From: Vicinamibacterales bacterium
GTDB lineage: Bacteria; Acidobacteriota; Vicinamibacteria; Vicinamibacterales; UBA2999
DNA length: 64,000 nucleotides
Direction of reading: 5' to 3'
NCBI GenBank assembly: GCA_030680175.1
Contig: JAUXWO010000076.1
Location: 1 to 64,000 of the forward strand
This document shows, piece after piece, positions 36,219-44,905 of this stretch. The position numbers were made by a program, and so were the translations under genes. Each line of letters opens with the position of its first letter. Position 1 is the stretch's first letter. Below the pieces are notes generated by a model that saw only the letters and a program-made list of their open reading frames with translations, did no database searches and was not told where the DNA came from.

Positions 36219-36830
36219 ATGGAGCAGCACCCGGCCCGGGCGGGCCTCGCGTGGGCGGCCGTCGTCGTCGCGATCCTGGCCGCAGGCGTGCCCGCCACAC
36301 GGGCGCAGGCACCCGCCGCGCCGGCCGGCAACGGCGTGTTCGTGCAGGACGGCGACACGTATGTGGCCTTGACGGCCTGGGGCCGGACGAGTGGCCAGCG
36401 CTTCGCGCTCGGCGAGGGCCGTCTCGAGGATGTCCCCGTCATCACCGACTTCAAGGGCCTGCTCGTGCGCGTGCCGACGATGACCCTGCACTCGGCGTTC
36501 GTGGGCACGGCCGGCAGCTTCACCGACCGTGGCGGCGAGTCGCGCACGCTCCGCACGTTCAGCCGCCGCCTTGACGCGCGGGCCAGCACCGTGCGCATCG
36601 CGGACCTCGAGAAGGCCACGCGTGTGGCGGACCTGCTGCAGCAGGTCGGAGCGACCGACGAGAACGCCGGCTACGTGTTCCTGGCGATCGGGGATGCGGG
36701 GCCAGATCAGCGCGGCGTCGAGCGCGGGTCGCAGCCGGGGCCGGAGCTCGACATGATGACCGCAGGCCGGCCTGGCGCCCCGGCGCGGATCTATCTCTTC
36801 CGTCTCGCAACGCCACCCCCCACGCGCTAG
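36219..36830 (+). CDS. Secreted protein of unknown function
   Basis: 203 residues. Signal peptide about 1-28 (AWAAVVVAILAAGVPATRAQ). The mature part begins NGVFVQDGDTYVALTAWGRT and has no cysteine or recognised domain; a charged stretch (RTFSRRLDARASTVRIADLE) sits in the middle. Likely transcribed leaderless from the promoter at 36184-36212. Confidence 0.65.
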   Translation: MEQHPARAGLAWAAVVVAILAAGVPATRAQAPAAPAGNGVFVQDGDTYVALTAWGRTSGQRFALGEGRLEDVPVITDFKGLLVRVPTMTLHSAFVGTAGSFTDRGGESRTLRTFSRRLDARASTVRIADLEKATRVADLLQQVGATDENAGYVFLAIGDAGPDQRGVERGSQPGPELDMMTAGRPGAPARIYLFRLATPPPTR

Positions 36831-36960
36831 CGCGCCTGTCAGGCCGCCGCCAACGCGGCATTCGGCCTCACGAATGCCCGTCACGGGCGCCCCGTCGCGG
36901 TATACCATTCCGGTCACGACACACCCAGGCGGCACTGAGCCCCGGGGAGACAAAGGAGCA

Positions 36961-38007
36961 ATGATGCGCGCGAATCGGTTGAGCTGGATGATCGGGACGG
37001 CGGCGATCGCCGTGGCGGCGATGGTGATGACGAGCGGCCCACGCCTGGATGCCCAGTCGATGACGACCAATCCATTCCGGCCGGATTACAACTGGGGCGA
37101 GCTGCCGGAGGGCCGCCAGTGGGGCGCCACCAGTGCGGTGGACATCGCCGCCGACGGGAACATCTGGGTGGTCGAGCGCTGCGGCGCCAACACCTGCGTC
37201 GGGTCGGATGTGGACCCGGTGCTGCTCTTCACGAAGGAAGGGAAGCTCATCCGCAGCTTCGGCAAAGGGATGTTCGCGTGGCCGCACGGGATCCACGTGG
37301 ACCGCGACGGCAACCTCTGGGTGACCGACGCGTGGCAGCAGAAGGCCACGACGACCGGCCACGTCGTCTACAAGTTCAGCCCCGAGGGCACGCTCCTGAT
37401 GACGATCGGCGAGCCGGGGATGGCGGGCGATCCGCCGAACCGCCTGACGCGCCCGTCGGACGTGCTCACCGCGCCGAACGGCGAGATCTACATCATCGAA
37501 GCGCACGACCAGTCGAAGAACCGCGTGACGAAGTGGACCGCCGAGGGCAAGTACATCGAGACGTGGGGCGAGGCCGGCTACGGTCCGAAGCAGTTCCACG
37601 ACCCGCACGCGCTGGCGATGGACTCCGAGGGCCGCATCTTCGTCGGCGACCGCTACAACAACCGCATCCAGATCTTCGACCAGAAGGGGACCTTCCTCGC
37701 GAGCTGGACGCAGTTCGGCCGTCCGAGCGGCATCTTCATCGACAAGGACGACACGATCTACGTCGCCGACTCCGAGTCGAGCCCCGCGCAGGACAAGTAC
37801 CAGGGCATGCGCAATGCCGGGTGGGAGAAGGGCATTCGCGTGGGGGATGCGAAGACCGGCTGGCTGAAGTACTTCCTGCCCGACGACCGCACCAACGTGC
37901 TCGGCTACAGCGGCCCCGAGGGCGTGGCCGTGGATAGCGACGGCAACATCTACGGCGCGGAGGTGACGCAGCGCCGCGTCGTCAAGTGGGTGCGGTTCCG
38001 TCCGTGA
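36961..38007 (+). CDS. Secreted six-bladed beta-propeller (NHL-type) protein
   Basis: 348 residues, ATG ATG with aaggagc Shine-Dalgarno. Signal peptide about 1-31. NHL-like blades recur with the D-x-DGN-x-WV pattern: DIAADGNIWVVERCG, HVDRDGNLWVTDAW, SDVLTAPNGEIYIIEAHD, AMDSEGRIFVGDRYNNRIQIF, DKDDTIYVADSES, AVDSDGNIYGAEVTQRRVVK. It resembles peptidyl-alpha-hydroxyglycine lyase-type propellers, but catalytic residues cannot be assigned safely. Probably periplasmic binding or lyase activity. Confidence 0.8.
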   Translation: MMRANRLSWMIGTAAIAVAAMVMTSGPRLDAQSMTTNPFRPDYNWGELPEGRQWGATSAVDIAADGNIWVVERCGANTCVGSDVDPVLLFTKEGKLIRSFGKGMFAWPHGIHVDRDGNLWVTDAWQQKATTTGHVVYKFSPEGTLLMTIGEPGMAGDPPNRLTRPSDVLTAPNGEIYIIEAHDQSKNRVTKWTAEGKYIETWGEAGYGPKQFHDPHALAMDSEGRIFVGDRYNNRIQIFDQKGTFLASWTQFGRPSGIFIDKDDTIYVADSESSPAQDKYQGMRNAGWEKGIRVGDAKTGWLKYFLPDDRTNVLGYSGPEGVAVDSDGNIYGAEVTQRRVVKWVRFRP

Positions 38008-38033
38008 CGTAGTCGGACGCCGCGTCGAACACT

Positions 38034-38066
38034 GGCCGGGTTCCTTCGCGGGACCCGGCCATTTTC
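38034..38066 (+). terminator. Rho-independent terminator
   Basis: Stem GGCCGGGT / ACCCGGCC with an 11-nt loop followed by attttcg, 26 bp after the propeller stop. Confidence 0.75.
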
Positions 38067-38163
38067 GTATTGAAGCCAGACGGCACATGACTTGCTTAAG
38101 GAAGGACACGGCCGCACGGAGCGGCTGGGATTGACCGTTCTCGGGGTCACGCGGAGGTTCACC

Positions 38164-38688
38164 ATGGATGCTCAGCGCGATGTGCTTGTCACCAATCACC
38201 AGCAGACGCTGGAGTTCTTCGTCGCCGGCCTGCAGGAACTGTCCGAGCCCGAGGTCGACGCGCACGAGATGCTCTACAACGCGAGCGTGCTCGCCCACTA
38301 TGCGCAGGTCTCGACGCAGTCGGCGATGGACCTTCCGGCGCCGGCCAGCCTGAGCGCCGTGTTCGACTGCTTCGTGTTCGACACCTCGCTCGCCAACGAC
38401 AGCACGATGATGGAGACCGCCGGCGCGCAGTGCCTGCTGCTTGCGGGGTTCTTCGAAGATCAAATGCGCGGGCGCCACAACATCCGCTGGTATGCGCAAC
38501 TCGGCGCGGCTTTCTACAGCCGCGCGGCGGCCCACGAGCGCCGCGCGACGAAGGCGCGGATGATGGCGGCGATGGCGGAGCGGTTCGAGCCGTGGCGGCG
38601 GCGCCACGCGAGGTTGAGCCGCGAGCTGCGCGACCAGCCGTTCCGGCTCGCGATGCCGGCACCGCCGGAGCCGGAAGGGCTGGTCTGA
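38164..38688 (+). CDS. Conserved-looking protein of unknown function
   Basis: 174 residues from ATG 38164, with ggagg 9 bp upstream. No signal peptide or membrane segment. Largely helical: TLEFFVAGLQELSEPEVDAH, LYNASVLAHYAQVST, and a basic helix AAAHERRATKARMMAAMAER near the C-terminus. Three cysteines (DCFVFD, AQCLLL). I do not recognise a family. It stands alone between a terminator and a convergent regulator. Confidence 0.6.
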   Translation: MDAQRDVLVTNHQQTLEFFVAGLQELSEPEVDAHEMLYNASVLAHYAQVSTQSAMDLPAPASLSAVFDCFVFDTSLANDSTMMETAGAQCLLLAGFFEDQMRGRHNIRWYAQLGAAFYSRAAAHERRATKARMMAAMAERFEPWRRRHARLSRELRDQPFRLAMPAPPEPEGLV

Positions 38689-38736
38689 GCGGCGCGTGAT
38701 GCTCCCCCGCACGGGATACCCAGACGGCGGGTGGCT

Positions 38737-39858
38737 TCAGGCGCCCTCACCGTCCGTGCGCCGCCTCGTCCCGAGGCCGGGTGATTCCCTGAAGCCGTGG
38801 TCGTGCGCAAACACGATCGCCTGGGCGCGGGACCATACGCCCAGCTTGTCGAACAGGTTGGAGGTGTGATTGCGGACCGTCTTCTCGCTGATGTCCAGGC
38901 GTGCGGCGATATCGGCGTTGCTTAACCCGTCTGTGAGGAGCGCCAGCACCTGGTGCTCGCGCGGGGAGAGGGCTGCGAACGCCGTATCCTGACCGGGCTG
39001 ATCCGGCCGTTGGAACGTGCGCACCGCGTCCTGGAACCGTTCCCATGCCGGTTCGTGCTCGAGCAGGATGTGATTGGGTGAGTCGAGCTCGACGAACTCG
39101 GCGCCGGGAATTCCGCTGGCGAGCATGCGCCCCTCGGCGACGGGGATGACTGCGTCATTGCGCGCGTGCAGCACGAGCGTTGGCGCTCGCACGAGACCAA
39201 GGAGCGTGGAGACGTCCACTCCGGCGCGTGCGTCGAGCAGGGTCGCGAAGATCGCGCCGGTAGTCGTCTTCCGGCAGAGGTCGTTGAACCATTGCAGCTG
39301 TTCGGGGCTGCCACCCGGAATGAAGCGCGACGTGAAGACCTGGCGGAAAGTCGGATTGTCGTCTCCCCAGGCGACCCGCACCAGGTCCACCATCGCCTTG
39401 TGCGCCACGACCGCGGCCGGCGTGCCGCGCCCCAACGCGCCGTGAACGTAGCCGCCGTACAGGATCATCCGGCCGACACGTTCCGGATGTCGAATCGCGT
39501 ACTGAATGCAGGTGGCAGCCCCCTGTGAGATACCGAGCAGCGTGACCGGTCCGTTCGGCCGCGCGGCCTCGACGACCGATCCGAGATCCGCCGCCCACTG
39601 GTCGAGCGACAAACCAGCCGGTTGCCAGTCGCTCATGCCACATCCGCGTTCGTCATAGCGCACGAACCGGCCGAGTGCGGAGAAGAACTGCATCCAGTGC
39701 CGCCAGACGGGGCTCTCCCACTCGTACTCGAGATGGGTCAGCCAGTTGGCGGCCTTGACGACCGTGGGCCCGGTGCCCGAGTCCGCCCACGCCAAGCGCG
39801 TGCCATCCGCGGCGTGGACGTAACGAACGCGCTGGCGAAGCTTGGAGTCCATGGTCAT
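38737..39858 (-). CDS. Alpha/beta-hydrolase fused to LuxR-type HTH
   Basis: 373 residues. Residues about 1-285 are an alpha/beta-hydrolase: FVRYDERGCGMSDW, nucleophile elbow LLGISQGAAT (Ser), a late Asp (LHARNDAVIP) and His (DSPNHILLE). Residues about 300-360 are a LuxR/FixJ-type HTH: LSPREHQVLALLTDGLSNAD, DISEKTVRNHTSNLFDKLGV. The hydrolase domain may sense or cleave a small ester or lactone ligand and so control DNA binding. It is divergent from the methyltransferase gene at 39977, a candidate target. Confidence 0.85.
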   Translation of the reverse strand: MTMDSKLRQRVRYVHAADGTRLAWADSGTGPTVVKAANWLTHLEYEWESPVWRHWMQFFSALGRFVRYDERGCGMSDWQPAGLSLDQWAADLGSVVEAARPNGPVTLLGISQGAATCIQYAIRHPERVGRMILYGGYVHGALGRGTPAAVVAHKAMVDLVRVAWGDDNPTFRQVFTSRFIPGGSPEQLQWFNDLCRKTTTGAIFATLLDARAGVDVSTLLGLVRAPTLVLHARNDAVIPVAEGRMLASGIPGAEFVELDSPNHILLEHEPAWERFQDAVRTFQRPDQPGQDTAFAALSPREHQVLALLTDGLSNADIAARLDISEKTVRNHTSNLFDKLGVWSRAQAIVFAHDHGFRESPGLGTRRRTDGEGA

Positions 39859-39976
39859 CTGCGCACCCGGGACGTTTGTCTCTCTCCCCAGGCAGGCATG
39901 TTACCGGAACCGGGACAAAGCACCCATGGCGATGGCGGCGGCGCTCAGGCACTCTCGCGGAAACAGGAGGGCTGGC

Positions 39977-40708
39977 ATGGCCAAACGTCTGGTGTTCTTT
40001 GCGTATGGCGTCGGGGCGTACGTGATCTTTCTTGGGACCTTTCTCTACGCGATCGCGTTTGTGGGAGGATTCGGCGTCTCGCGGCGTCTGGACGGCGAAC
40101 TGCAGACGTCCCTGCCCCTCGCCCTCGCCATCAACGCCGCCCTGCTCACGGTGTTCGCCGTGCAGCACAGCGTGATGGCCCGCCCCTGGTTCAAGGAGCG
40201 CTGGACCCGCGTTGTCCCGTGGGCGATTGAGCGTTCCACGTACGTCCTGTTCGCGAGCCTCGCGCTGCTGCTGTTGTTCTGGCAATGGCGCCCGATTGGC
40301 ATACCGATCTGGACGGTGGATCAGCCCGTGGCTCGCGCGGTGCTGTGGACGCTCTTCGGCGCCGGCTGGGCCACGGTCCTCGTCGTGACGTTCCTCATCA
40401 ACCACTTCGATCTCTTCGGGTTGCGGCAGGTCTGGCTGCCGCTCACCGGGCAACCCTACACGCGGGTTGCGTTCCGGACGCCACTGCCGTACCGCTACGT
40501 GCGCCACCCGCTGTACTGTGGATTCCTGCTGGCGTTTTGGATGACGCCGACGATGACGCTCGCGCACTTGATGTTCGCCGTCGGCACGACCATGTACATC
40601 GTGCTGGCCATTCAGTTCGAGGAGACGGATCTCGTCGCCGAACACGGCGCGACGTACGAGGACTACCGCCGGCGGGTGCCGATGCTGTTGCCCGGTCGTT
40701 TCAGATAG
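39977..40708 (+). CDS. mddA: MddA-like membrane S-methyltransferase
   Basis: 243 residues from ATG 39977 with aggagg Shine-Dalgarno. Start FFAYGVGAYVIFLGTFLYAI and the HSVMARPWFK, RYVRHPLYCGFLLAFWM and EETDLVAEHGATYEDYRRRV segments match the NnrU/isoprenylcysteine-methyltransferase-like fold, and the N-terminus resembles MddA, which methylates methanethiol to dimethyl sulfide with SAM. Five or six membrane segments. MddA is preferred over NnrU on overall appearance; activity is inferred. Confidence 0.7.
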   Translation: MAKRLVFFAYGVGAYVIFLGTFLYAIAFVGGFGVSRRLDGELQTSLPLALAINAALLTVFAVQHSVMARPWFKERWTRVVPWAIERSTYVLFASLALLLLFWQWRPIGIPIWTVDQPVARAVLWTLFGAGWATVLVVTFLINHFDLFGLRQVWLPLTGQPYTRVAFRTPLPYRYVRHPLYCGFLLAFWMTPTMTLAHLMFAVGTTMYIVLAIQFEETDLVAEHGATYEDYRRRVPMLLPGRFR

Positions 40709-41156
40709 CGCCGGATTCCCGAGGGGCGTGGTGACACGCCACCAGCGTCGCGTCGCCGCCGGCTTCGCCCCACACGATCGCGCGCTGCCCGAAGCGGGCG
40801 CCCAGGGCCACCGCGTCCTGTCTGGTGATGCCCGCGATGAACAGGCTCTCCTCCGGCGTCCAGTCCCCCGTGTCGGGCACGCCGCGGCCGGGCCACGATG
40901 GCCGCCGCAGGGCGGCGACCGCGCGCGTGAGCGCCAGGTGCCGCTGTCGATTGTCCTCGGCGGCCGTCTCGATCGACCCGGGATTCCACGCCGTCACGAA
41001 CCCCCACGTCGTCCATCCGTGCCGCGCGAGCCAGGCGTCCAGATCCGGATGGCGGTCGCCCACGCGAATGCGCACGCCGCCGGGCGGCAGGTCGGCCTCG
41101 TACGTCGTCTGCCTGTAGGCGGTCAGCAGATCGCCGTCGAGTGGTGGGTCTGCCAT
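40701..41156 (-). CDS. DUF3293 protein
   Basis: 151 residues. Motifs of DUF3293: LTAYRQTTYEADLPPGGVRI at the start, WGFVTAWNPGSIETAAEDNR in the middle and DWTPEESLFIAGI near the end. Soluble, function unknown. Its 3' end overlaps the convergent methyltransferase gene by 8 bp. Confidence 0.75.
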   Translation of the reverse strand: MADPPLDGDLLTAYRQTTYEADLPPGGVRIRVGDRHPDLDAWLARHGWTTWGFVTAWNPGSIETAAEDNRQRHLALTRAVAALRRPSWPGRGVPDTGDWTPEESLFIAGITRQDAVALGARFGQRAIVWGEAGGDATLVACHHAPRESGAI

Positions 41157-41208
41157 GCGCGCACCTTGGTAAGGGGGCGGGGGAGGGGAGGGGACGCCCT
41201 CAACGCAG

Positions 41209-41236
41209 CACGGCCGCCGGGAGGCCGGCGGCCGTG
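41209..41236 (-). terminator. Strong hairpin after 41264 gene
   Basis: Perfect 12-bp stem CACGGCCGCCGG / CCGGCGGCCGTG with loop gagg, 27 bp past the stop of the minus-strand gene. No U-tract. Confidence 0.55.
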
Positions 41237-41263
41237 CGCGTGAAACGTCAGTCGAGACGCGTG

Positions 41264-41713
41264 CTACTTGCGGCGGATGTAGGTCACGTGCGTGACGCCC
41301 GTGATCTTGCCATCCTTGTCCATGCGGATGTACTCGTTGCTGATCTGGTTGTTGTCGGCGGACAGTGTGTTGATGATCACCTGGGTGACGACGCCGTTCC
41401 GCTTGTTGTAGATGCGGGTGCTCTTCTCGTCGATGATCTCGACGGCCGTCTCGGCGTTCTCCTGGCCGGTGACGGGACGGTACTGGCCGTCGAACATCGT
41501 CACGTAGCTCCACGCCGCCTCGGGCTTGCGCGGATCGCTGACGGTGACCTTCATGCCGCCCTTCTCGTAGGGCTCGTAGGTCATGACGTTGTTGGGGTTG
41601 GTCGAGTTGTCCCAGATCCCGAATCGCGTCTCGCCCTGGGCCGAGGCCGGGCTGGCGGCGACGAGGGCGGCGGTGAAGACGGCCGTGCAGACGAGCAGAT
41701 TTCTGTATCGCAT
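41264..41713 (-). CDS. Small secreted protein of unknown function
   Basis: 149 residues from ATG 41713 (agagga upstream). Signal peptide about 1-26 (LLVCTAVFTAALVAASPASA). The mature protein is rich in Asn, Tyr and Thr: FGIWDNSTNPNNVMTYEPYE, GVVTQVIINTLSADNNQI, ending THVTYIRRK. The pattern suggests a lipocalin-like beta-barrel, but I cannot name a family. A MITE-like repeat lies 92 bp upstream. Confidence 0.65.
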   Translation of the reverse strand: MRYRNLLVCTAVFTAALVAASPASAQGETRFGIWDNSTNPNNVMTYEPYEKGGMKVTVSDPRKPEAAWSYVTMFDGQYRPVTGQENAETAVEIIDEKSTRIYNKRNGVVTQVIINTLSADNNQISNEYIRMDKDGKITGVTHVTYIRRK

Positions 41714-41804
41714 CGATTCAATCCTCTTGGAGCTCCGGCAGCCGGAGAATCTGGTCAGCATACTCAATGGCGGGGAGGGCTGCAACGCGCGATCGGCGGC
41801 CCAA

Positions 41805-41915
41805 CTAGTGGAGTGTATCGACTGAAGAGGTAATACCAGCGCCTCTGCTCAGCCGCGATCCTGCGGGCCGCCCAACGGGCGGCCCGGTAGTAAATCGTCA
41901 ACGACACCCTACTAG
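41805..41915 (+). repeat. MITE-like repeat, copy 3
   Basis: 111 bp, same length as copy 2 and nearly identical: CTAGTGGAGTGTATCGACTG at the left, the hairpin GGGCCGCCC aac GGGCGGCCC, GTAGTAAATCGTCAACG, and a right end ACACCCTACTAG with two changes. As with copy 2, the right CTAG provides the TAG stop of the adjacent minus-strand gene. Confidence 0.85.
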
Positions 41916-42946
41916 ACGGAGCGCTTCTCGTCCTCCCCGTCCTCTCCCATCAGCAATTGCCCCAGCCGCGCGAGCGTCTCGACCCCCGTCACATCGTCAG
42001 CCAGAAGCGGGATGTCGATGCGTGGCAGGTGGCTGAAGGCGCGGGCGATCGCCTCCCGGTGCACCGCCTCGCGCCGCCGCCGCGTGGCCGCGAACGCGCC
42101 GTCGGCGTCCTCGGGCGTCAGCCGGTTGACGATGGCCGCGGCCACGGGGATGCGGGCGCGCTCGAGCGACTCGAGGGCCTTCATGCTTTCAAGCAGCGAC
42201 AGCTTGTCGGCATTGAGGACCAGGAGGAACGCCGTGGCCGTCCGGTCGAGCAGCAGGTCGCGCGCCAGGCGCAGCTTCTGCTGGCGTGCTTCGAGCAGCC
42301 CCTGCAGGTGCTGTTGCCGCTCGTCGTCCGGGCCGCCGAACATCGAGAGGTCGTCGCCGGTCGAGGCCGGCCCGCCGCCGAACCGATCGAGCACGGACGA
42401 GAGCTGAGACGAGCGCTCGCGGTGGCGCAGCAGGCCGTCGGTCCACGCCGACATCAGCTCCGGCAGCCGGAGCAGCCGCAGCGTGTGGCCGGTCGGCGCC
42501 GTGTCGAAGACGATGAGGTCGAAGCGGGCGCCGGCCTCGGCCATCAGCTCCGCCATGCGCTCGAGCAGCGCGGCCTCCAGCGTCCCCGGCGCATCGCGGG
42601 CCAGGTCGAGCTGCTTCTCGACGACGTCGTACATGCGCGGATGCACGAGGCGCTTCATCTCGTTGATGACGGACGCGATGTGGCGGTTCGCTTCGGCCTC
42701 GGGCTCGATCTCGAGGCCCCAGAGCCGATCGCCGAGCGGCGTGACGCCGCCGCCGATGGCCCGGTCGAAGACGTCGCCGAGCGAGTGGGCGGGGTCGGTA
42801 GAGACGACGAGGCAGCGGCGCCCCTGCCTCGCCGCGCGCACGGCGAGTGCGGCCGCGACCGTCGTCTTGCCCACGCCGCCCTTGCCGCCAACGAAGAGGA
42901 CGCGCCCCGCCAGGGCCGCCTCGAGCACACGCCGGTTCAGCAGCAC
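41912..42946 (-). CDS. ArsA/Get3-type ATPase
   Basis: 344 residues. Deviant Walker A FVGGKGGVGKTTVAAALAV at the N-terminus, switch I VSTDPAHSLGDVFD, switch II FDTAPTGHTLRLLRLPEL, and the nucleotide-specificity Asn-Arg in AAIVNRLTPED. Belongs to the ArsA/Get3 group of soluble dimeric ATPases. No ars gene is adjacent; instead it follows a small CC-tailed protein and CstA, so a role in that group is more likely than arsenite efflux. Start overlaps the upstream small gene by 10 bp; its stop lies in a MITE-like repeat end. Confidence 0.85.
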   Translation of the reverse strand: MLLNRRVLEAALAGRVLFVGGKGGVGKTTVAAALAVRAARQGRRCLVVSTDPAHSLGDVFDRAIGGGVTPLGDRLWGLEIEPEAEANRHIASVINEMKRLVHPRMYDVVEKQLDLARDAPGTLEAALLERMAELMAEAGARFDLIVFDTAPTGHTLRLLRLPELMSAWTDGLLRHRERSSQLSSVLDRFGGGPASTGDDLSMFGGPDDERQQHLQGLLEARQQKLRLARDLLLDRTATAFLLVLNADKLSLLESMKALESLERARIPVAAAIVNRLTPEDADGAFAATRRRREAVHREAIARAFSHLPRIDIPLLADDVTGVETLARLGQLLMGEDGEDEKRSV

Positions 42947-43203
42947 TTGATCCCGTCGAGCGGGGAGTGGTCGAGCCCCATCCGCCGGTGCCAGTCGTGG
43001 AAGCGGTCGAGCAGCACGGGCTGCAGCTCGAGCGTGAAGTACGCGGCCGGGTTCGACACCCCCATCAGCTCCGAGAAGACGAAGAGCATCAGGAGGTCGT
43101 CCTCGTCGCGGCGCAGGCGCGCGATGGCGCCGCGGTACGGCGCCACGTAGAACTCGGCGAGCAGCGCGCGCGCCGTGGCGAACCCGGTCATCCAGCTGCT
43201 CAT
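42937..43203 (-). CDS. Small protein ending in CC (cory-CC-star-like)
   Basis: 88 residues, helical, no signal peptide: SELMGVSNPAAYFTLELQPV, FHDWHRRMGLDHSPLDGIKC and then a second Cys before the stop. The terminal Cys-Cys directly before the stop and the location next to CstA fit the family annotated as cory-CC-star protein. Function unknown; the C-terminal dithiol may bind a metal or be modified. Located 25 bp after cstA and overlapping the ArsA-type gene by 10 bp, so the three probably form an operon. Confidence 0.65.
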   Translation of the reverse strand: MSSWMTGFATARALLAEFYVAPYRGAIARLRRDEDDLLMLFVFSELMGVSNPAAYFTLELQPVLLDRFHDWHRRMGLDHSPLDGIKCC

Positions 43204-43228
43204 GCGCGCCGCCCTTCCTTGTCTTCCG

Positions 43229-44905
43229 TCACACGGCCTTCGCGGCGCTGGCCGCGCGCCGTTCGCGGAGCAGCGCCGACGCGGCTTCGAGCATCACGAA
43301 CACGGCGGCCCCGATGATGAGCAGGTCGATGAACACGAGGAAGTAGTTGCCCGACGTGTAGAGGTTCCACAGCTGGTAGAGCGCCGAGAGGAAGGCCATC
43401 GACGTGACGAACACCATCGGCGTGAGGGTGTAGCGCGACGGCCGGCCCTGCTTCACGAGGATCAGGCTGATGACGAGCAGCGTCAGGCCGGCCAGCAGCT
43501 GGTTCGTCGTGCCGAAGAGCGGCCAGATGATCATGCCGCCGCTGCCGTCGGCCCCGCCGGCGCCGAAGGCGAGCGTCAGGCAGGCGCCGACCGCCACGGC
43601 CGTTGCGACGTAGCCGTTCTGGAGCGGCGTGATGTTGTAGATGACCCCCCACTCCTGGACGATGTAGCGCTGCAGCCGGACGCCGGCGTCCATCGTCGTG
43701 CCGGCGAAGAGCACGGCCATCACCGTCAGCAGCGTCTGGGCAAAGGCCAGGGGCAGGCCCAGGGTGGCGAGGATGTTGCCGCCGCCGAGGACGAAGGCGC
43801 GGACGCCGCCCTCGCCGAACGAGGTGTACACCGCTTTCCACTCGGCCAGCGAGGCGAACCCGGCGCTCACGGCGATGATCGTCACGAGCGCGAGGGCGCC
43901 CTCGCCGAACGAGCCGAGGTAGCCGACGAAGCGGGCATCCGTCTCCTTGTCGAGCTGTTTCGACGTCGTGCCGGACCCGACGAGGCCGTGGAAGCCGGAG
44001 ATGGCGCCGCAGGCGATCGTCACGAACAGCAGCGGCACGAGCGGCGGCGTCCCGCTGGGCAGATCGGTGTTGAACGCCGGCGCGACGATGGTCGGGTTCG
44101 CGAACATCACGGCGCCGTAGAGCAGGCCGAGGCCGATGAAGAGCTGGATGCCGTTGATGTAGTCGCGGGGCTGGAGCAGCAGCCAGACCGGCAGCATCGA
44201 CGCCGTCGCCGCGTAGATGAACAGGATGACGATCCACTGCGCGCCGGGGGCCATGCCCAGGAACTGGTCCGGCACGGAGAGCGGCATGATCTCGCCGAAG
44301 TAGATCGCGACGTACAGGAGCGTGGTGCCGACGACGGTGGGCCAGAGGATGTGGACGCCGGCCTTGTAGATCAGGACGCCGATGACGAGGGCCACGGCGA
44401 CGGCGCTCCAGACCGGGATGACGGCGCTCGGCATCTCGACCAGCTCGCGCGAGATCGTCACCGCGAACACGGCGTTGACCATCAGCAGCAGCAGGAAGAT
44501 GACGATCATGAACAGCGCGCGGGCCCGCTGCGTCACGACGTCCCCGGTGAGCGCGCCGATCGATTTGCCCTTATTGCGCACGCTGGCCCAGATGGAGCCG
44601 AAGTCGTGCACGCCGGCGAAGAACACCGTGCCGAGCGTCACCCAGATGAAGGCCGGCACCCACCCCCAGATGATGGCGATGCCCGGGCCGATGATGGGCG
44701 CGGCCCCGGCCACGGCCGTGAAGTGGTGTCCCCACAGCACGATCCGGTGCGTCGGCACGTAGTCCACGTTGTCCCGCATCGCGTGCGCGGGCGTCGCGTA
44801 GTCGGGGTCAAGGCGATAGATCTTTTCGGCGATGAACTTCGAGTAGAAGCGGTAGCCGAGGAACATGGTGCCGAGGCCGAGCGTAGCCAGAATGATCGCG
44901 TTCAC
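43229..44905 (-). CDS. cstA: CstA-family transporter
   Basis: 558 residues from GTG 44905 (ggag upstream); a longer frame is open but this start gives the family N-terminus NAIILATLGLGTMFLGYRFY. About 16 membrane segments. Conserved pieces: DYVPTHRIVLWGHHFTAVAG, PIIGPGIAIIWGWVPAFIW, DFGSIWASVRNKGKSIG, GFHGLVGSGTTSKQL. CstA/BtsT proteins take up pyruvate or peptides during carbon starvation. First gene of a probable cstA-CC-protein-ArsA operon. Confidence 0.9.
   Translation of the reverse strand: MNAIILATLGLGTMFLGYRFYSKFIAEKIYRLDPDYATPAHAMRDNVDYVPTHRIVLWGHHFTAVAGAAPIIGPGIAIIWGWVPAFIWVTLGTVFFAGVHDFGSIWASVRNKGKSIGALTGDVVTQRARALFMIVIFLLLLMVNAVFAVTISRELVEMPSAVIPVWSAVAVALVIGVLIYKAGVHILWPTVVGTTLLYVAIYFGEIMPLSVPDQFLGMAPGAQWIVILFIYAATASMLPVWLLLQPRDYINGIQLFIGLGLLYGAVMFANPTIVAPAFNTDLPSGTPPLVPLLFVTIACGAISGFHGLVGSGTTSKQLDKETDARFVGYLGSFGEGALALVTIIAVSAGFASLAEWKAVYTSFGEGGVRAFVLGGGNILATLGLPLAFAQTLLTVMAVLFAGTTMDAGVRLQRYIVQEWGVIYNITPLQNGYVATAVAVGACLTLAFGAGGADGSGGMIIWPLFGTTNQLLAGLTLLVISLILVKQGRPSRYTLTPMVFVTSMAFLSALYQLWNLYTSGNYFLVFIDLLIIGAAVFVMLEAASALLRERRAASAAKAV

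Noticed and set aside
41912-42946. Arsenite-efflux ATPase working with the ars-type operon
   Set aside because: It is 10 kb away from the ArsR operon, lacks an ArsB neighbour and sits in an operon with CstA.
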